This document shows positions 1 to 9,126 of a stretch of 64,000 bases of DNA, in pieces (position 1 is the first letter of the stretch; each line of letters starts with the position of its first letter). The DNA comes from Thermoplasmata archaeon (GTDB lineage Archaea; Thermoplasmatota; Thermoplasmata; Thermoplasmatales; Thermoplasmataceae). Location: positions 1-64,000 of the forward strand of contig JAKADQ010000002.1 of assembly GCA_021820405.1 (NCBI GenBank), in the 5' to 3' direction. The notes below the pieces were generated by a model that did not search any database, was not told where the DNA came from, and saw nothing but the letters and a program-made list of their open reading frames with translations. The translations under genes were made by a program, and so were the position numbers.

Positions 1-2
1 TC

Positions 3-101
3 ATTTCCAATATAGTTGTGGGTTACTTCATAACAATGGTAATAAAGTACGTTGATTTCACATACAAAATTAGAAAGGATGAGGCTGAAGGAATAGCATG
101 A
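3..101 (+). CDS. 3' end of a membrane protein, possibly DUF106/EMC3-TMCO1-like (truncated by window edge)
   Basis: Frame 3 reads ISNIVVGYFITMVIKYVDFTYKIRKDEAEGIA*, with TGA overlapping the cmk ATG; position next to cmk fits the archaeal secY-adk-DUF106-cmk cluster. Confidence 0.45.
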   Translation: MSNIVVGYFITMVIKYVDFTYKIRKDEAEGIA

Positions 102-628
102 AGATTACTGTTAGTGGCCACATAGGAAGTGGAAAAACAACAGTAGCAAAATTTTTAGGCGAAATGACCGGATATCAGGTCTATTCCGGTGGATATTTTT
201 TTAGAAAGATGGCATCCCAGATGGGCATGACCATTGAACAGTTCAATAAATATGCTGAAACAGACAGCACCATGGATTTTAAGCTGAACAGGATGATCGA
301 AGATTTTATAAGATCCAATGACAATATTATTGTGGAATCCAGATTGTGCGGCTGGATTGCCTATTCTGCCAAAATACCTGCCTTTAAGGTTTTTCTTGAC
401 GCACCCCTCAGTGTAAGAATTAAAAGGGTAGGTGCAAGGGAAAACCTTAAAGAACTGGAAGAAAAGGTAAGGATGAGGGAAGATTCAGAAAATTTCAGAT
501 TCAAGGAATATTTCAATTTCGATATGGATGATAGGAGTATATATGATGCAGTAATAGATACCACTGAAGGTGGAGCAGAATATGTTGCAGAAAAAATCTA
601 CAGCCTTGCCTTTCCCGATGGAAGATGA
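98..628 (+). CDS. cmk: Cytidylate kinase
   Basis: MKITVSGHIGSGKTTVAKFLGE P-loop at N-terminus, archaeal CMK length and context (upstream of cbf5). Confidence 0.9.
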   Translation: MKITVSGHIGSGKTTVAKFLGEMTGYQVYSGGYFFRKMASQMGMTIEQFNKYAETDSTMDFKLNRMIEDFIRSNDNIIVESRLCGWIAYSAKIPAFKVFLDAPLSVRIKRVGARENLKELEEKVRMREDSENFRFKEYFNFDMDDRSIYDAVIDTTEGGAEYVAEKIYSLAFPDGR

Positions 629-1679
629 AGGATGTTTTATATGTATTGATAAGCCCAAGGGGCCCACAAGCCATCAGGTAGATTACTGGGTCAGGCAGAT
701 AACAGGCGTAGATAGGGTAGGCCATGTTGGGACTCTTGATCCCCAGGCAACCGGCCTACTTGTAATGGCCATGGGGAAGGCCGTAAAACTTGTGGAGATT
801 GCACATGAACAGCCAAAGGAATATATTGGATCAATGAAGCTCCACGGAGATGCGGATGAAGGGAGTATAAGGGAAGCGTTTAACATTTTCAAGGGATCAA
901 TTTACCAGCTTCCGCCATTAAAAAGTGCTGTGGCCAGAAGGGTCAGGGAGAAAAAAATATATGAACTTGAGATACTGGAAATTGAAGGAAGGGATATTCT
1001 TTTCAGGGTAAGATGTGAATCTGGAACCTATGTGAGGACGCTTTGCCTTGATATTGGTTATTATCTCGGTACAAAGGCAAATATGACAGACCTGAGAAGA
1101 ATCAGTACAGTACCATTCAAAGAAAAGGATGCGATCACCCTTCAGCAGTTGAGCGACTATATGGCTCTGGCCAATGAGGGGAAGGACAGGATGCTCCGAT
1201 CTGTAATATTTTCACCATCCTATCTTCTCTCGCCCTATGCAAAAATAATTGTAAAGGAATCTGCAATAGGAACAATTTCCCACGGATCTGACCTTTACCC
1301 GGGAGGTTTAAGGGCGATTATAGGTGAACCACTGGCAGGGGACAGGGTTGGTGTTTTTTCTGAAAGCGGAAAGCTTGTGGGTACAGGAAAGATGTTAATA
1401 TCCCACAACCAGATCATGGACACAAAGATCCTGGACTTTGACAGGGTTTTTGTGGATCCGGAACCTTCAAAGCTAAGGAAAACTCAGGAAAAGGATAAAC
1501 TGGGGGAAAGAGAGAAACCCAGGGAAGTGAGAGCATTTGGTCAGAAGGAAAGGAAATCCAAGGATTACGGGAGTTCCAGACAGGCGGACAGAAGAAGGGA
1601 GGATTATAAAAATTCAGCAAACAGATCACAGGGAAATTCCCGCAGGGATTGGGGCAGAAACAGGCAGGGAAGGAGATAA
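618..1679 (+). CDS. cbf5: tRNA/rRNA pseudouridine synthase Cbf5 (TruB family) with PUA domain and a basic C-terminal tail
   Basis: IDKPKGPTSHQVDYWV, GHVGTLDPQATGLL, RVRCESGTYVRTLCLDIG motifs; start taken at internal Met MEDEGCF rather than ORF start 570. Confidence 0.92.
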   Translation: MEDEGCFICIDKPKGPTSHQVDYWVRQITGVDRVGHVGTLDPQATGLLVMAMGKAVKLVEIAHEQPKEYIGSMKLHGDADEGSIREAFNIFKGSIYQLPPLKSAVARRVREKKIYELEILEIEGRDILFRVRCESGTYVRTLCLDIGYYLGTKANMTDLRRISTVPFKEKDAITLQQLSDYMALANEGKDRMLRSVIFSPSYLLSPYAKIIVKESAIGTISHGSDLYPGGLRAIIGEPLAGDRVGVFSESGKLVGTGKMLISHNQIMDTKILDFDRVFVDPEPSKLRKTQEKDKLGEREKPREVRAFGQKERKSKDYGSSRQADRRREDYKNSANRSQGNSRRDWGRNRQGRR

Positions 1680-1683
1680 TTCA

Positions 1684-2475
1684 ATGGCTGCATATAGAAA
1701 ATGGTATGGAAGGAATGCCGACGGGAGATTGGAATATTATAAAGGTCTGGAGGGAGATACGTCGGAAATATTCAGGAAGCTGTCAGAAAATGTGGAAATA
1801 GAGACAGCGGAGGAAAAGCCTCAACCTATGCCTGATCTGCGAACAGCCATGATTGAATATGGACGAATTCAGCTCAAAAAATCTCTTGGGGAAGACTGGG
1901 CACTGGTGAAGATGATCAATGTATATTTCTCCATGGATGAAATAATAAACACTCTTTACGAAAAATCCCTTGCCCTTTCACTCCTATTGGGGAATCATAG
2001 CGATAAGTCAGTATTTTTTCGCCAGATGATAGAAAGCGGCAACTCTGGCATGGAAACTATTGGCAGGATGGGTACGGAAATGATCCTGGAGAAGGATCGC
2101 CTATGGAATGAAATCGAAAGAAGAACACAGGAGATTCTTCCGGGGGCATGCCATCTTGCAGGTACTGCAACGGTTTGTGAACTTCTGGCCCATTTCGGAA
2201 GCCTTGAGAGGCTGGCCATGGCAAGATCCTCATCCATTCAGATGGCCGGTGCAGAGAGATCACTTTTTATAAGCAAAACAAAGGGAGTCAGGAATCCAAA
2301 GTATGGACTCATATATAAAAGCAGGATGGTTGCCTCTGCGCCTCCTGCAAAAAGGGGGAAGGTTGCAAGAAAACTTGCGGGAAAACTCTCCATATGTATA
2401 AGATCGGATTATTTCAGAAACCCATTAAAGGAAGAAATAATTGATAAAATGATACAGTCCATATCTCAGAGTTGA
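1684..2475 (+). CDS. Nop5/Nop56-like (Prp31-type NOP domain) protein
   Basis: NOP domain pattern LAHFGSLERLAMARSSSIQMAGAERSLF...PKYGLIYKSRMVASAPPAKRGKVARKLAGKLSICIRSDYF; start taken at MAAYRKWYG. Confidence 0.75.
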   Translation: MAAYRKWYGRNADGRLEYYKGLEGDTSEIFRKLSENVEIETAEEKPQPMPDLRTAMIEYGRIQLKKSLGEDWALVKMINVYFSMDEIINTLYEKSLALSLLLGNHSDKSVFFRQMIESGNSGMETIGRMGTEMILEKDRLWNEIERRTQEILPGACHLAGTATVCELLAHFGSLERLAMARSSSIQMAGAERSLFISKTKGVRNPKYGLIYKSRMVASAPPAKRGKVARKLAGKLSICIRSDYFRNPLKEEIIDKMIQSISQS

Positions 2476-3908
2476 TCCAGAGTTGTCTGCTTTTCTTCCA
2501 TTTCTCCCTCAACCCTGAGGGGATATCTCCCTGTAAGGCACCCAAGACACAGTTCCATATCCCCCATACCTATGCTTTTCTTCAGACCTTCAATGGAAAG
2601 ATATGCCACAGAGTCTGCACCAATAGATTCTGCAACCTCTTTTTCATTCTTATTCAGGGCAATGAACTGATCCCTTGTTTTCATATCAATCCCAAAGTAA
2701 CAGGGTGCAACAATTGGAGGGGATCCTATTCTGACGTGAATTTCCTTTGCACCGGCATTTCTGAGTATGGATATGATCCTTTTCATTGTTGTCCCCCTTA
2801 CTATGCTGTCATCCACCAGCACGATTCTTTTTCTATCCACAACGCTTCTTATGGGGTTCAGTTTTATCTTTACTGCAATATCCCTGTTAGTTTCTCCTGG
2901 AATTATGAAGGTCCTTTCTGAATACCTGTTCTTGAAAAGACCCTCGCTGTATTGAATACCTGTTGCCACGGAATATCCCAGGGCCTGTGTTCTGCCGGAA
3001 TCTGGTACGGGTATTACAATATCAGCCTCCACAGGGGATTCTTCTGCAAGTTCCATTCCCATCCTCAGCCTAGTGTCATATACCTCCTTTCCATCTATTA
3101 TGCTGTCCGGCCTGGCAAAATATACCCATTCGAACATGCAGTGGGCCAGTCTTGTGGCGGGATTCCTGATGAGAACGTTGTATGTCCCGTCTGAAAATTC
3201 TATTACCTCTCCGGGATCAACATCCCTTATTATGGTTCCACCCAGTACATCTATGGTGGAGCTTTCTGAAGCCACAACATAACTGTTTCCGACCTTTCCA
3301 AGAATTAGGGGCCTGAAACCCATGGGGTCACGAATGGCGTACATCTTTCCCTGAATGAGAAGGATTGCAGAATAGGAGCCCTTTAGAATATCCATTGCAC
3401 TCCTTAATCCTGCCTTGACTCCCTTAAGTTTTATTTCCCTTGCAATAATGTTTAACATCACCTCTGTGTCTGTCTTTGTTAAAAAGGGTACACCCTTCTC
3501 CTTAAGTTCTTCTCTCAACTCATTATGGTTTACAATCTCCCCGTTATGGGAAAGCGCCATATCTCCATTGGATGTTGAAATTAAAAATGGACCCGCTCCT
3601 GTAAGATTCTTCTGACCAGCCGTAGAATATCTGTTATGCCCTATGCCAGTGGTGCCCTCTGGGGTCTGCCCTTTCTCAATATAGGGCTTAAAACCCTCAA
3701 AAACATATCCATCAACCTTCAGAAGGTTTATTCTTCTCCCATCAAATACTGCCACACCAGAGGCCTCCTGACCCCTGTGCTGAAGTGTCCTCAGAGAAAT
3801 GTAAAGTTTTTCAAAGGCTGAATCCGTGCCGTAATAACCAACTACGGCACAGTTCTCACTTGGTTTTAGCCCAGTTATAGGATCGCAACTTTGGGGCTGG
3901 GAAGCCAC
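2466..3908 (-). CDS. purF: Amidophosphoribosyltransferase
   Basis: CAVVGYYG Ntn nucleophile, TGIGHNRYSTAG, VLVDDSIVRGTT PRPP motif; GTG start at 3908 is the only in-frame start codon seen before the catalytic Cys. Confidence 0.95.
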   Translation of the reverse strand: MASQPQSCDPITGLKPSENCAVVGYYGTDSAFEKLYISLRTLQHRGQEASGVAVFDGRRINLLKVDGYVFEGFKPYIEKGQTPEGTTGIGHNRYSTAGQKNLTGAGPFLISTSNGDMALSHNGEIVNHNELREELKEKGVPFLTKTDTEVMLNIIAREIKLKGVKAGLRSAMDILKGSYSAILLIQGKMYAIRDPMGFRPLILGKVGNSYVVASESSTIDVLGGTIIRDVDPGEVIEFSDGTYNVLIRNPATRLAHCMFEWVYFARPDSIIDGKEVYDTRLRMGMELAEESPVEADIVIPVPDSGRTQALGYSVATGIQYSEGLFKNRYSERTFIIPGETNRDIAVKIKLNPIRSVVDRKRIVLVDDSIVRGTTMKRIISILRNAGAKEIHVRIGSPPIVAPCYFGIDMKTRDQFIALNKNEKEVAESIGADSVAYLSIEGLKKSIGMGDMELCLGCLTGRYPLRVEGEMEEKQTTLDQL

Positions 3909-4020
3909 AGTGAGCGCACCTCTTTTCTCTTACATGGTAAGAGTGGTGTCCACATCTTCTGCATCTGATGTGAACCTTCTTATTATTCATTTTACCCATT
4001 ACTGCTGTTCCATTACTCAT
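3856..4020 (-). CDS. rpl37e: Ribosomal protein eL37 (L37e)
   Basis: Hand translation: MSNGTAVMGKMNNKKVHIRCRRCGHHSYHVREKRCAHCGFPAPKLRSYNWAKTK* (54 aa, CxxC...CxxC zinc ribbon); missing from ORF track; ATGA overlap with LSm stop. Confidence 0.94.
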   Translation of the reverse strand: MSNGTAVMGKMNNKKVHIRCRRCGHHSYHVREKRCAHCGFPAPKLRSYNWAKTK

Positions 4021-4271
4021 TGTTCATCACCTTTTGATGGAGATACAAATATTACATTATCCCCCCTTACGAGAATCCTGCTATGGAATCCCTTAGCCTC
4101 TCCATTTATTATCTCACTGGCATTCTTCAGCACGAGATTCATGTAGACGTCATTTCCTTCGAGAATACCTGAATATCCTCTATTACCCTTAACGTCGACA
4201 AGAACATTCTTTTCAACTGAATTTCTCAGAACATCCAGTGGTTTATTTCCTGTATCCGGATTTTTTGGCAT
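4017..4271 (-). CDS. Sm-like (LSm) RNA-binding protein
   Basis: PLDVLRNSVEKNVLVDVKGNRGYSGILEGNDVYMNLVLKNA ... ILVRGDNVIFVSP Sm1/Sm2 motifs; start taken at MPKNPD. Confidence 0.9.
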   Translation of the reverse strand: MPKNPDTGNKPLDVLRNSVEKNVLVDVKGNRGYSGILEGNDVYMNLVLKNASEIINGEAKGFHSRILVRGDNVIFVSPSKGDEQ

Positions 4272-4496
4272 ATTAATTAAGGGCTTATTGAACTGCAATA
4301 TAAAAAAATATCTAAACAATGGGGCCAAAATACTTTTTTAAAAATATCACAATTATATGATAGCTCATTTTTCCACTCAAAGGACTGGATTGATCCATGA
4401 CTTTTTCGATTCATTTCTAAATAAATACTTATATGGATAATGAATACTGGTAAAATCAACACTTAAGGTGTATAATTAAGGGTGAATGTAGTGAAA

Positions 4497-4775
4497 ATGC
4501 CAAAAAACATAAAAATGTACTGCAAATACTGCAAGGAGCATACCAATCACGAGGTTGAGAGGGTAAGAAAGAGAAAGGCAAGTGAGCTGAGGGCAGGACA
4601 GAGGAGATTCAGAAGAGCTACATCTGGTTTTGGAGGTTTCCCGAGGCCTAAATTTGAGGGAAGGGAGAAACCAACAAAGAGGATAAGCATTAGATATAGA
4701 TGCCTTAAATGCAAGAAGGCTACAACAAGCCCAACACAGAGGGCAAAGAAATTCGAGATTGTGGAGGTAAGATAA
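4497..4775 (+). CDS. rpl44e: Ribosomal protein eL42 (L44e)
   Basis: MPKNIKMYCKYCKEHTNHEVERVRKRKASELRAGQRRF; CxxC pairs. Confidence 0.94.
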   Translation: MPKNIKMYCKYCKEHTNHEVERVRKRKASELRAGQRRFRRATSGFGGFPRPKFEGREKPTKRISIRYRCLKCKKATTSPTQRAKKFEIVEVR

Positions 4776-4972
4776 TGGCAGAGAAAGAGATGAAAAAGCT
4801 GAAGGGAAAGTCAAACAAATTCATTAAGATAAAATGCTCAGACTGCGGAAATGAGCAGATTACCTTTACCAGAGCATCAAGTGTTGTTGTTTGCCATATT
4901 TGCGGTGCGGAAATTGCAAGACCAACCGGTGGCCTTATTAAAACATCCGGAGAAATAGTAGAAGAATACTGA
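4775..4972 (+). CDS. rps27e: Ribosomal protein eS27 (S27e)
   Basis: FIKIKCSDCGNEQITFTRASSVVVCHICGAEIARPTGG zinc ribbon; start at MAEKEMKK overlapping L44e stop. Confidence 0.94.
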   Translation: MAEKEMKKLKGKSNKFIKIKCSDCGNEQITFTRASSVVVCHICGAEIARPTGGLIKTSGEIVEEY

Positions 4973-4977
4973 TTCCC

Positions 4978-5748
4978 ATGGACAATGTAATGCCTGAGGA
5001 AGGAGATCTGGTAGTAGTTACCATTCAGAAAGTGGATAAGTTCAGTGCAGATGTTAAGCTGGATGAATATCCCGATGTAAATGGATATATACACATATCT
5101 GAGGTTGCAAGTGGTTGGGTTAAATTCATCAGGGATTACCTCAGAGAAGGCCAGAAAACTGTATGCAAAGTTCTTCAGGTGGATCCAAAAAGGCGTGTTG
5201 TAGAACTTTCCCTCAAGAGGGTTAATGAACATCAAAAAAGGGACAAAATCTCCCAGTGGAAAAACGACCAGAAGGCAGAAAAACTATTGGAAATTGTTGC
5301 CCAGTCATTGAAAAAAAAGCCAGAACAGTGTATGGAAGAGTTCGGTAACGAACTTATAGAAAGGTTTGGGTCCCTGTACGAAGCATTTGAAGAAGCATCC
5401 AGTGAGGGGGATGAGTTCCTCAAGGGCACAAGGGCAAAGTGGAGAACTGTATTTATTAAAATTGCCCAGCAAAATGTAGCATCCCCCTTTGTCAAAATAG
5501 GTGGCAAAATAGAGATGTACTCTCTTGCCTCTGATGGTATAGAAAAGGTGAAGGAATCCCTTGCAGCAGGGAGGGCTGACAGTGTGCAGATACAGTATGC
5601 TGGTGCTCCAAGATACCTCATAAAGGTAAGAAGCAGAGAATTCAAGGAAGCGGAAGAGATTTTGAAAACATCCATCCAGAACATCCAGGATGCATCGAAA
5701 AAACTGGGAGTTTCCTTTGAATTTGAAAGGGAAAGTAAGGAGAAATGA
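4978..5748 (+). CDS. eif2a: Translation initiation factor aIF2 alpha subunit
   Basis: MPEEGDLVVVTIQKVDKFSADVKLDEYPDVNGYIHISEVASGWVKFIRDY S1 domain plus aIF2alpha C-terminus. Confidence 0.94.
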   Translation: MDNVMPEEGDLVVVTIQKVDKFSADVKLDEYPDVNGYIHISEVASGWVKFIRDYLREGQKTVCKVLQVDPKRRVVELSLKRVNEHQKRDKISQWKNDQKAEKLLEIVAQSLKKKPEQCMEEFGNELIERFGSLYEAFEEASSEGDEFLKGTRAKWRTVFIKIAQQNVASPFVKIGGKIEMYSLASDGIEKVKESLAAGRADSVQIQYAGAPRYLIKVRSREFKEAEEILKTSIQNIQDASKKLGVSFEFERESKEK

Positions 5749-5912
5749 AGGGAATAATTAAGAAATGCCCGGAATGTGGAACATACACCCTTAAAGATAT
5801 TTGTCCCAAATGTTCCCATCCCACAAGGCTTGCAGGACCCGCAAAGTATTCAACCACCGACAAATTTCAGAAATACAGGCTTGAGGAGATGGAGGATGAA
5901 TTAGATGGATAG
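5745..5912 (+). CDS. nop10: H/ACA RNP protein Nop10
   Basis: Hand translation: MKGIIKKCPECGTYTLKDICPKCSHPTRLAGPAKYSTTDKFQKYRLEEMEDELDG* (55 aa); ATGA overlap with aIF2alpha; missing from ORF track. Confidence 0.95.
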   Translation: MKGIIKKCPECGTYTLKDICPKCSHPTRLAGPAKYSTTDKFQKYRLEEMEDELDG

Positions 5913-6666
5913 AATAATTGTTAAAAAGTTAGATACGGATATTGCAGTTGAAAGCTCACCGGTTCTTATTTGCGGGCTTCCTGGCATAGGAAATGTTGCA
6001 CGGCTTACCGTGGATTATATCGTGGACAAATTGAAAATGACAAAGATATATGATATCTTTTCCACCCATCTACCTGCCCAGGTATTTGTTAACGCTGATG
6101 GCACAGCGTCCCTTCCCAGAAACAGCGTGTATTTTAAAAATATTTCAAAGAAAAAGAGCCTGATGGTATTCACAGGGGATTTTCAGGGAAATACCCCCGA
6201 AGGCCAGTATGAAATAAGTGAAACAATTCTTAACATTGCAAAGGAATATGGTGTTAAAACAGTTTATACGCTTGGAGGCTATGGCATTGGAAAACTTGTT
6301 GAAAACCCAAGGGTACTGGGAGCCGTGACTGACACCAAAATCAAAAAGAAACTGGAAAATGCAGGCATTGTGTTTTCAGAAAATGAGCCTGGTGGTGGAA
6401 TTATTGGATCTGCAGGCCTCATAATGGGCATGGCAGGGGAATTTTACGGCATGGATGCTGCATGCATAATGGGAGAGACATCTGGATATTTCACAGATCC
6501 CAAGGCGGCACTGGCACTAATAAGAACTCTTTCCTCACTTATCGGTTTCAGAATCAGTACAAAGGAGATAGAGGAGAGGAGTAGAAATATTGAGGAGCTA
6601 ACAGAAAAGATGCAGGGAGAAATGCAGGAAAAGAACCAGAAGGATGATCTTGGTTATTTCGTGTAA
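5905..6666 (+). CDS. PAC2-family proteasome assembly chaperone-like protein
   Basis: PVLICGLPGIGNVARLTVDYIV; TLGGYGIGKLVENPRVLGAVTD; GLIMGMAGEFYGMDAACIMGETSGYF. Confidence 0.88.
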   Translation: MDRIIVKKLDTDIAVESSPVLICGLPGIGNVARLTVDYIVDKLKMTKIYDIFSTHLPAQVFVNADGTASLPRNSVYFKNISKKKSLMVFTGDFQGNTPEGQYEISETILNIAKEYGVKTVYTLGGYGIGKLVENPRVLGAVTDTKIKKKLENAGIVFSENEPGGGIIGSAGLIMGMAGEFYGMDAACIMGETSGYFTDPKAALALIRTLSSLIGFRISTKEIEERSRNIEELTEKMQGEMQEKNQKDDLGYFV

Positions 6667-6833
6667 TTCTTAATTGCCAACAAGGGGGCAGTTCCACGTT
6701 TCAAAAATTATGATTTTTTCATATTTGCCTATCCAGTTATATCCTGGAAAGGCGCAGTCATATTTGGCAATATTTTAATGTAGCTGTTGAAAAAATCTGG
6801 GAAAATTTAAAAATGGCCTTTTAATATAAATTT

Positions 6834-8987
6834 ATGAAAAACGAGACAAGTTTTTCACCATCAGCAATGTTTAAAGTTATGGTAATTTCTGCAGCCTTAA
6901 TTCTTACAGTTACAATGCCCCTAATTACCGTCCATTCTGGAAACCCTGTTTCAATGGAAAATAAAAGTAGCAGTTCCTCATATTATCCTCTATCTAACAG
7001 TACAAATTCTAACAAAATAGGTTCCTTAAAATACAACCTGAATATGATTAACAATACATTATCCACTGGAAACATTAGTGGACTTCAGGGAGAATATCCC
7101 TTTAATGACGTGTTTGTTAAATCCACAGGATATATTTATGTCATGGATAGATCTTCAGATACCCTATCTGTCATTAACGGGTCAAGTAATGAGGTTATTG
7201 GGTTAATACATACCGGAGTCTTTCCGAATGCAGCTACCTATGACACCAAAAATGGGAACTTATATGTTGTAAACTATTTTTCAAGGAATGTTTCTGTTAT
7301 CAATGTATCCACGGGCAGGGTTGTTAAATCAATTTCGGTAGGGTTGTATCCCTATGGTCTTACCTATGACTCCGACAATGGTTTCTTATATGTTGTCAAT
7401 GAATTATCAGACAATGTTTCCATAATTAATGGCTCAGGCAACAGGATTGTGGCAACAGTACACGTGGGAAATGTGCCACTGTGGGACATTTTTGATTCAA
7501 ACAACGGGAATGTATATATATTAAATTCAGAGTCAAACAATTTATCTGTTATTAACGGCACCACAGACAAAATTGCAGGTTCAATTTATACAGGCATCCC
7601 TTATGCCACAGCGGGCATTTTTGACCCGGAAAATGGATATATATACATAACAAGTTTACAAAATTGTGTGGGGGTTATAAACCCATCTGACGGGCAGTTG
7701 ATTAAAACAATTCCTGTGGGGCAAACACCATCATCGCTTGCACTTGATCCATCTAACGGGAATATTTATGTTGTCAATCAGCTTTCCAACAATGTTTCCG
7801 TCATCAGTACTCAGACACAATCAGTGAAATATTCAATTTCTGCGGGGGCGAATCCATATGGGGACGCATTCGATCCAATGAACGGATATTTATATGTAAC
7901 CAGCCAGGGATCTAATGATGTATGGGTAATCAATGTTTCAAATGAAAGTTTAGTCACAAAAATTTTAATAGGTATGTACCCGGCTGGAATAGGCTACGAT
8001 TCAAGTAATGGAGAAATATATATTGCTGATGAAAGATCCAATAGCGTCTCTGTCCTTAATACAAGCACAGACAGGATAGTGAAAAATATTAAAGTTGGTC
8101 TAATGCCCTTTGGAATAGCTGTTGACTCAATTAATGGAAATATATATGTTTCAAACAGGGTCTCAAACAATGTTTCTGTGATTAATGGGTCAACCAATAA
8201 GGTTGTATACAGTATTGAAACGGGCCTGGATCCCGAGGGGATAGTTTTTGATCCTGTTAATGGCAACATCTACGTGTCAAACGAAGGTTCAAACAATATG
8301 TCTGTGATTAGCGGTTCACAAAACAGAGTTATATCGTCCATAGATCACCTTAATGGCTACAAATACTTTTTTCCAAGGGCACCCCATACCCATGGCCTTT
8401 CCATTCAGATTGCCATAGATCCATCAACAAACTATCTATACGTTCCAAACTACTGGTCCCACAACATATCTGTGGTGGATGGTTTTACTGGCAAGATAGT
8501 AAGGACAATTTATGACAGTTTATTCCCAGATGCAGCGGTGTTTGATAAATCCAATCATGATGTGTACGTATCCAATTTTGGCTCAGAGAGCATTTCAGTC
8601 ATAAGTACTGAAACTGACAATGTTACAGGTACAATTTCACTTGGGTACAGGCCATACGGCATCTCCTATGTCCCCTCAAATGGATATATTTATGTGAACA
8701 ATTTTTGTTCGAATAATATTACAGTCATTAATACGACAACAAACAGTATAATAGGTTCTATTCAGGTTGGCTCCGGGCCATTCGGAAGCGTGTTCGATCC
8801 AGATCATGGATATATGTACGTAACAGATTTCAGTTCAGGTGAAATAAGTATAATATCCATCAGCCCGGTTCAACAAAAGGGTCAATCTCCAACCATATAT
8901 GAAGTTCTGGGGATTGCAGGCACAGGGCTGGCCATTGCAGCCGCCGGTGTAACACTGTTTTACATGAAGAAAAAGAAAATCAGCTGA
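6834..8987 (+). CDS. Surface-anchored YVTN-type beta-propeller repeat protein
   Basis: N-terminal hydrophobic signal, ~14 tandem ~42-aa NG(N/Y)IYV.N..SNNVSVING units, C-terminal TM plus KKKK. Confidence 0.9.
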   Translation: MKNETSFSPSAMFKVMVISAALILTVTMPLITVHSGNPVSMENKSSSSSYYPLSNSTNSNKIGSLKYNLNMINNTLSTGNISGLQGEYPFNDVFVKSTGYIYVMDRSSDTLSVINGSSNEVIGLIHTGVFPNAATYDTKNGNLYVVNYFSRNVSVINVSTGRVVKSISVGLYPYGLTYDSDNGFLYVVNELSDNVSIINGSGNRIVATVHVGNVPLWDIFDSNNGNVYILNSESNNLSVINGTTDKIAGSIYTGIPYATAGIFDPENGYIYITSLQNCVGVINPSDGQLIKTIPVGQTPSSLALDPSNGNIYVVNQLSNNVSVISTQTQSVKYSISAGANPYGDAFDPMNGYLYVTSQGSNDVWVINVSNESLVTKILIGMYPAGIGYDSSNGEIYIADERSNSVSVLNTSTDRIVKNIKVGLMPFGIAVDSINGNIYVSNRVSNNVSVINGSTNKVVYSIETGLDPEGIVFDPVNGNIYVSNEGSNNMSVISGSQNRVISSIDHLNGYKYFFPRAPHTHGLSIQIAIDPSTNYLYVPNYWSHNISVVDGFTGKIVRTIYDSLFPDAAVFDKSNHDVYVSNFGSESISVISTETDNVTGTISLGYRPYGISYVPSNGYIYVNNFCSNNITVINTTTNSIIGSIQVGSGPFGSVFDPDHGYMYVTDFSSGEISIISISPVQQKGQSPTIYEVLGIAGTGLAIAAAGVTLFYMKKKKIS

Positions 8988-9126
8988 TTTTTTATTTGTT
9001 TAAATTTCACAATATTATTTATAAAAAATACGGGTAGACGTATTCCAAAATAGTTGAATTCAAATTAAAAATACACTTTTAAAGTTCAATAAAAGAATTT
9101 AAAATAATGCTTTAAAAATCATTTTT

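Noticed and set aside
4720-5235. 171-aa minus ORF and similar long antisense ORFs (5232-5819, 12471-12959, 30886-31569, 32538-33311, 35704-36324)
   Set aside because: All antisense to confidently identified genes, with shadow-type composition
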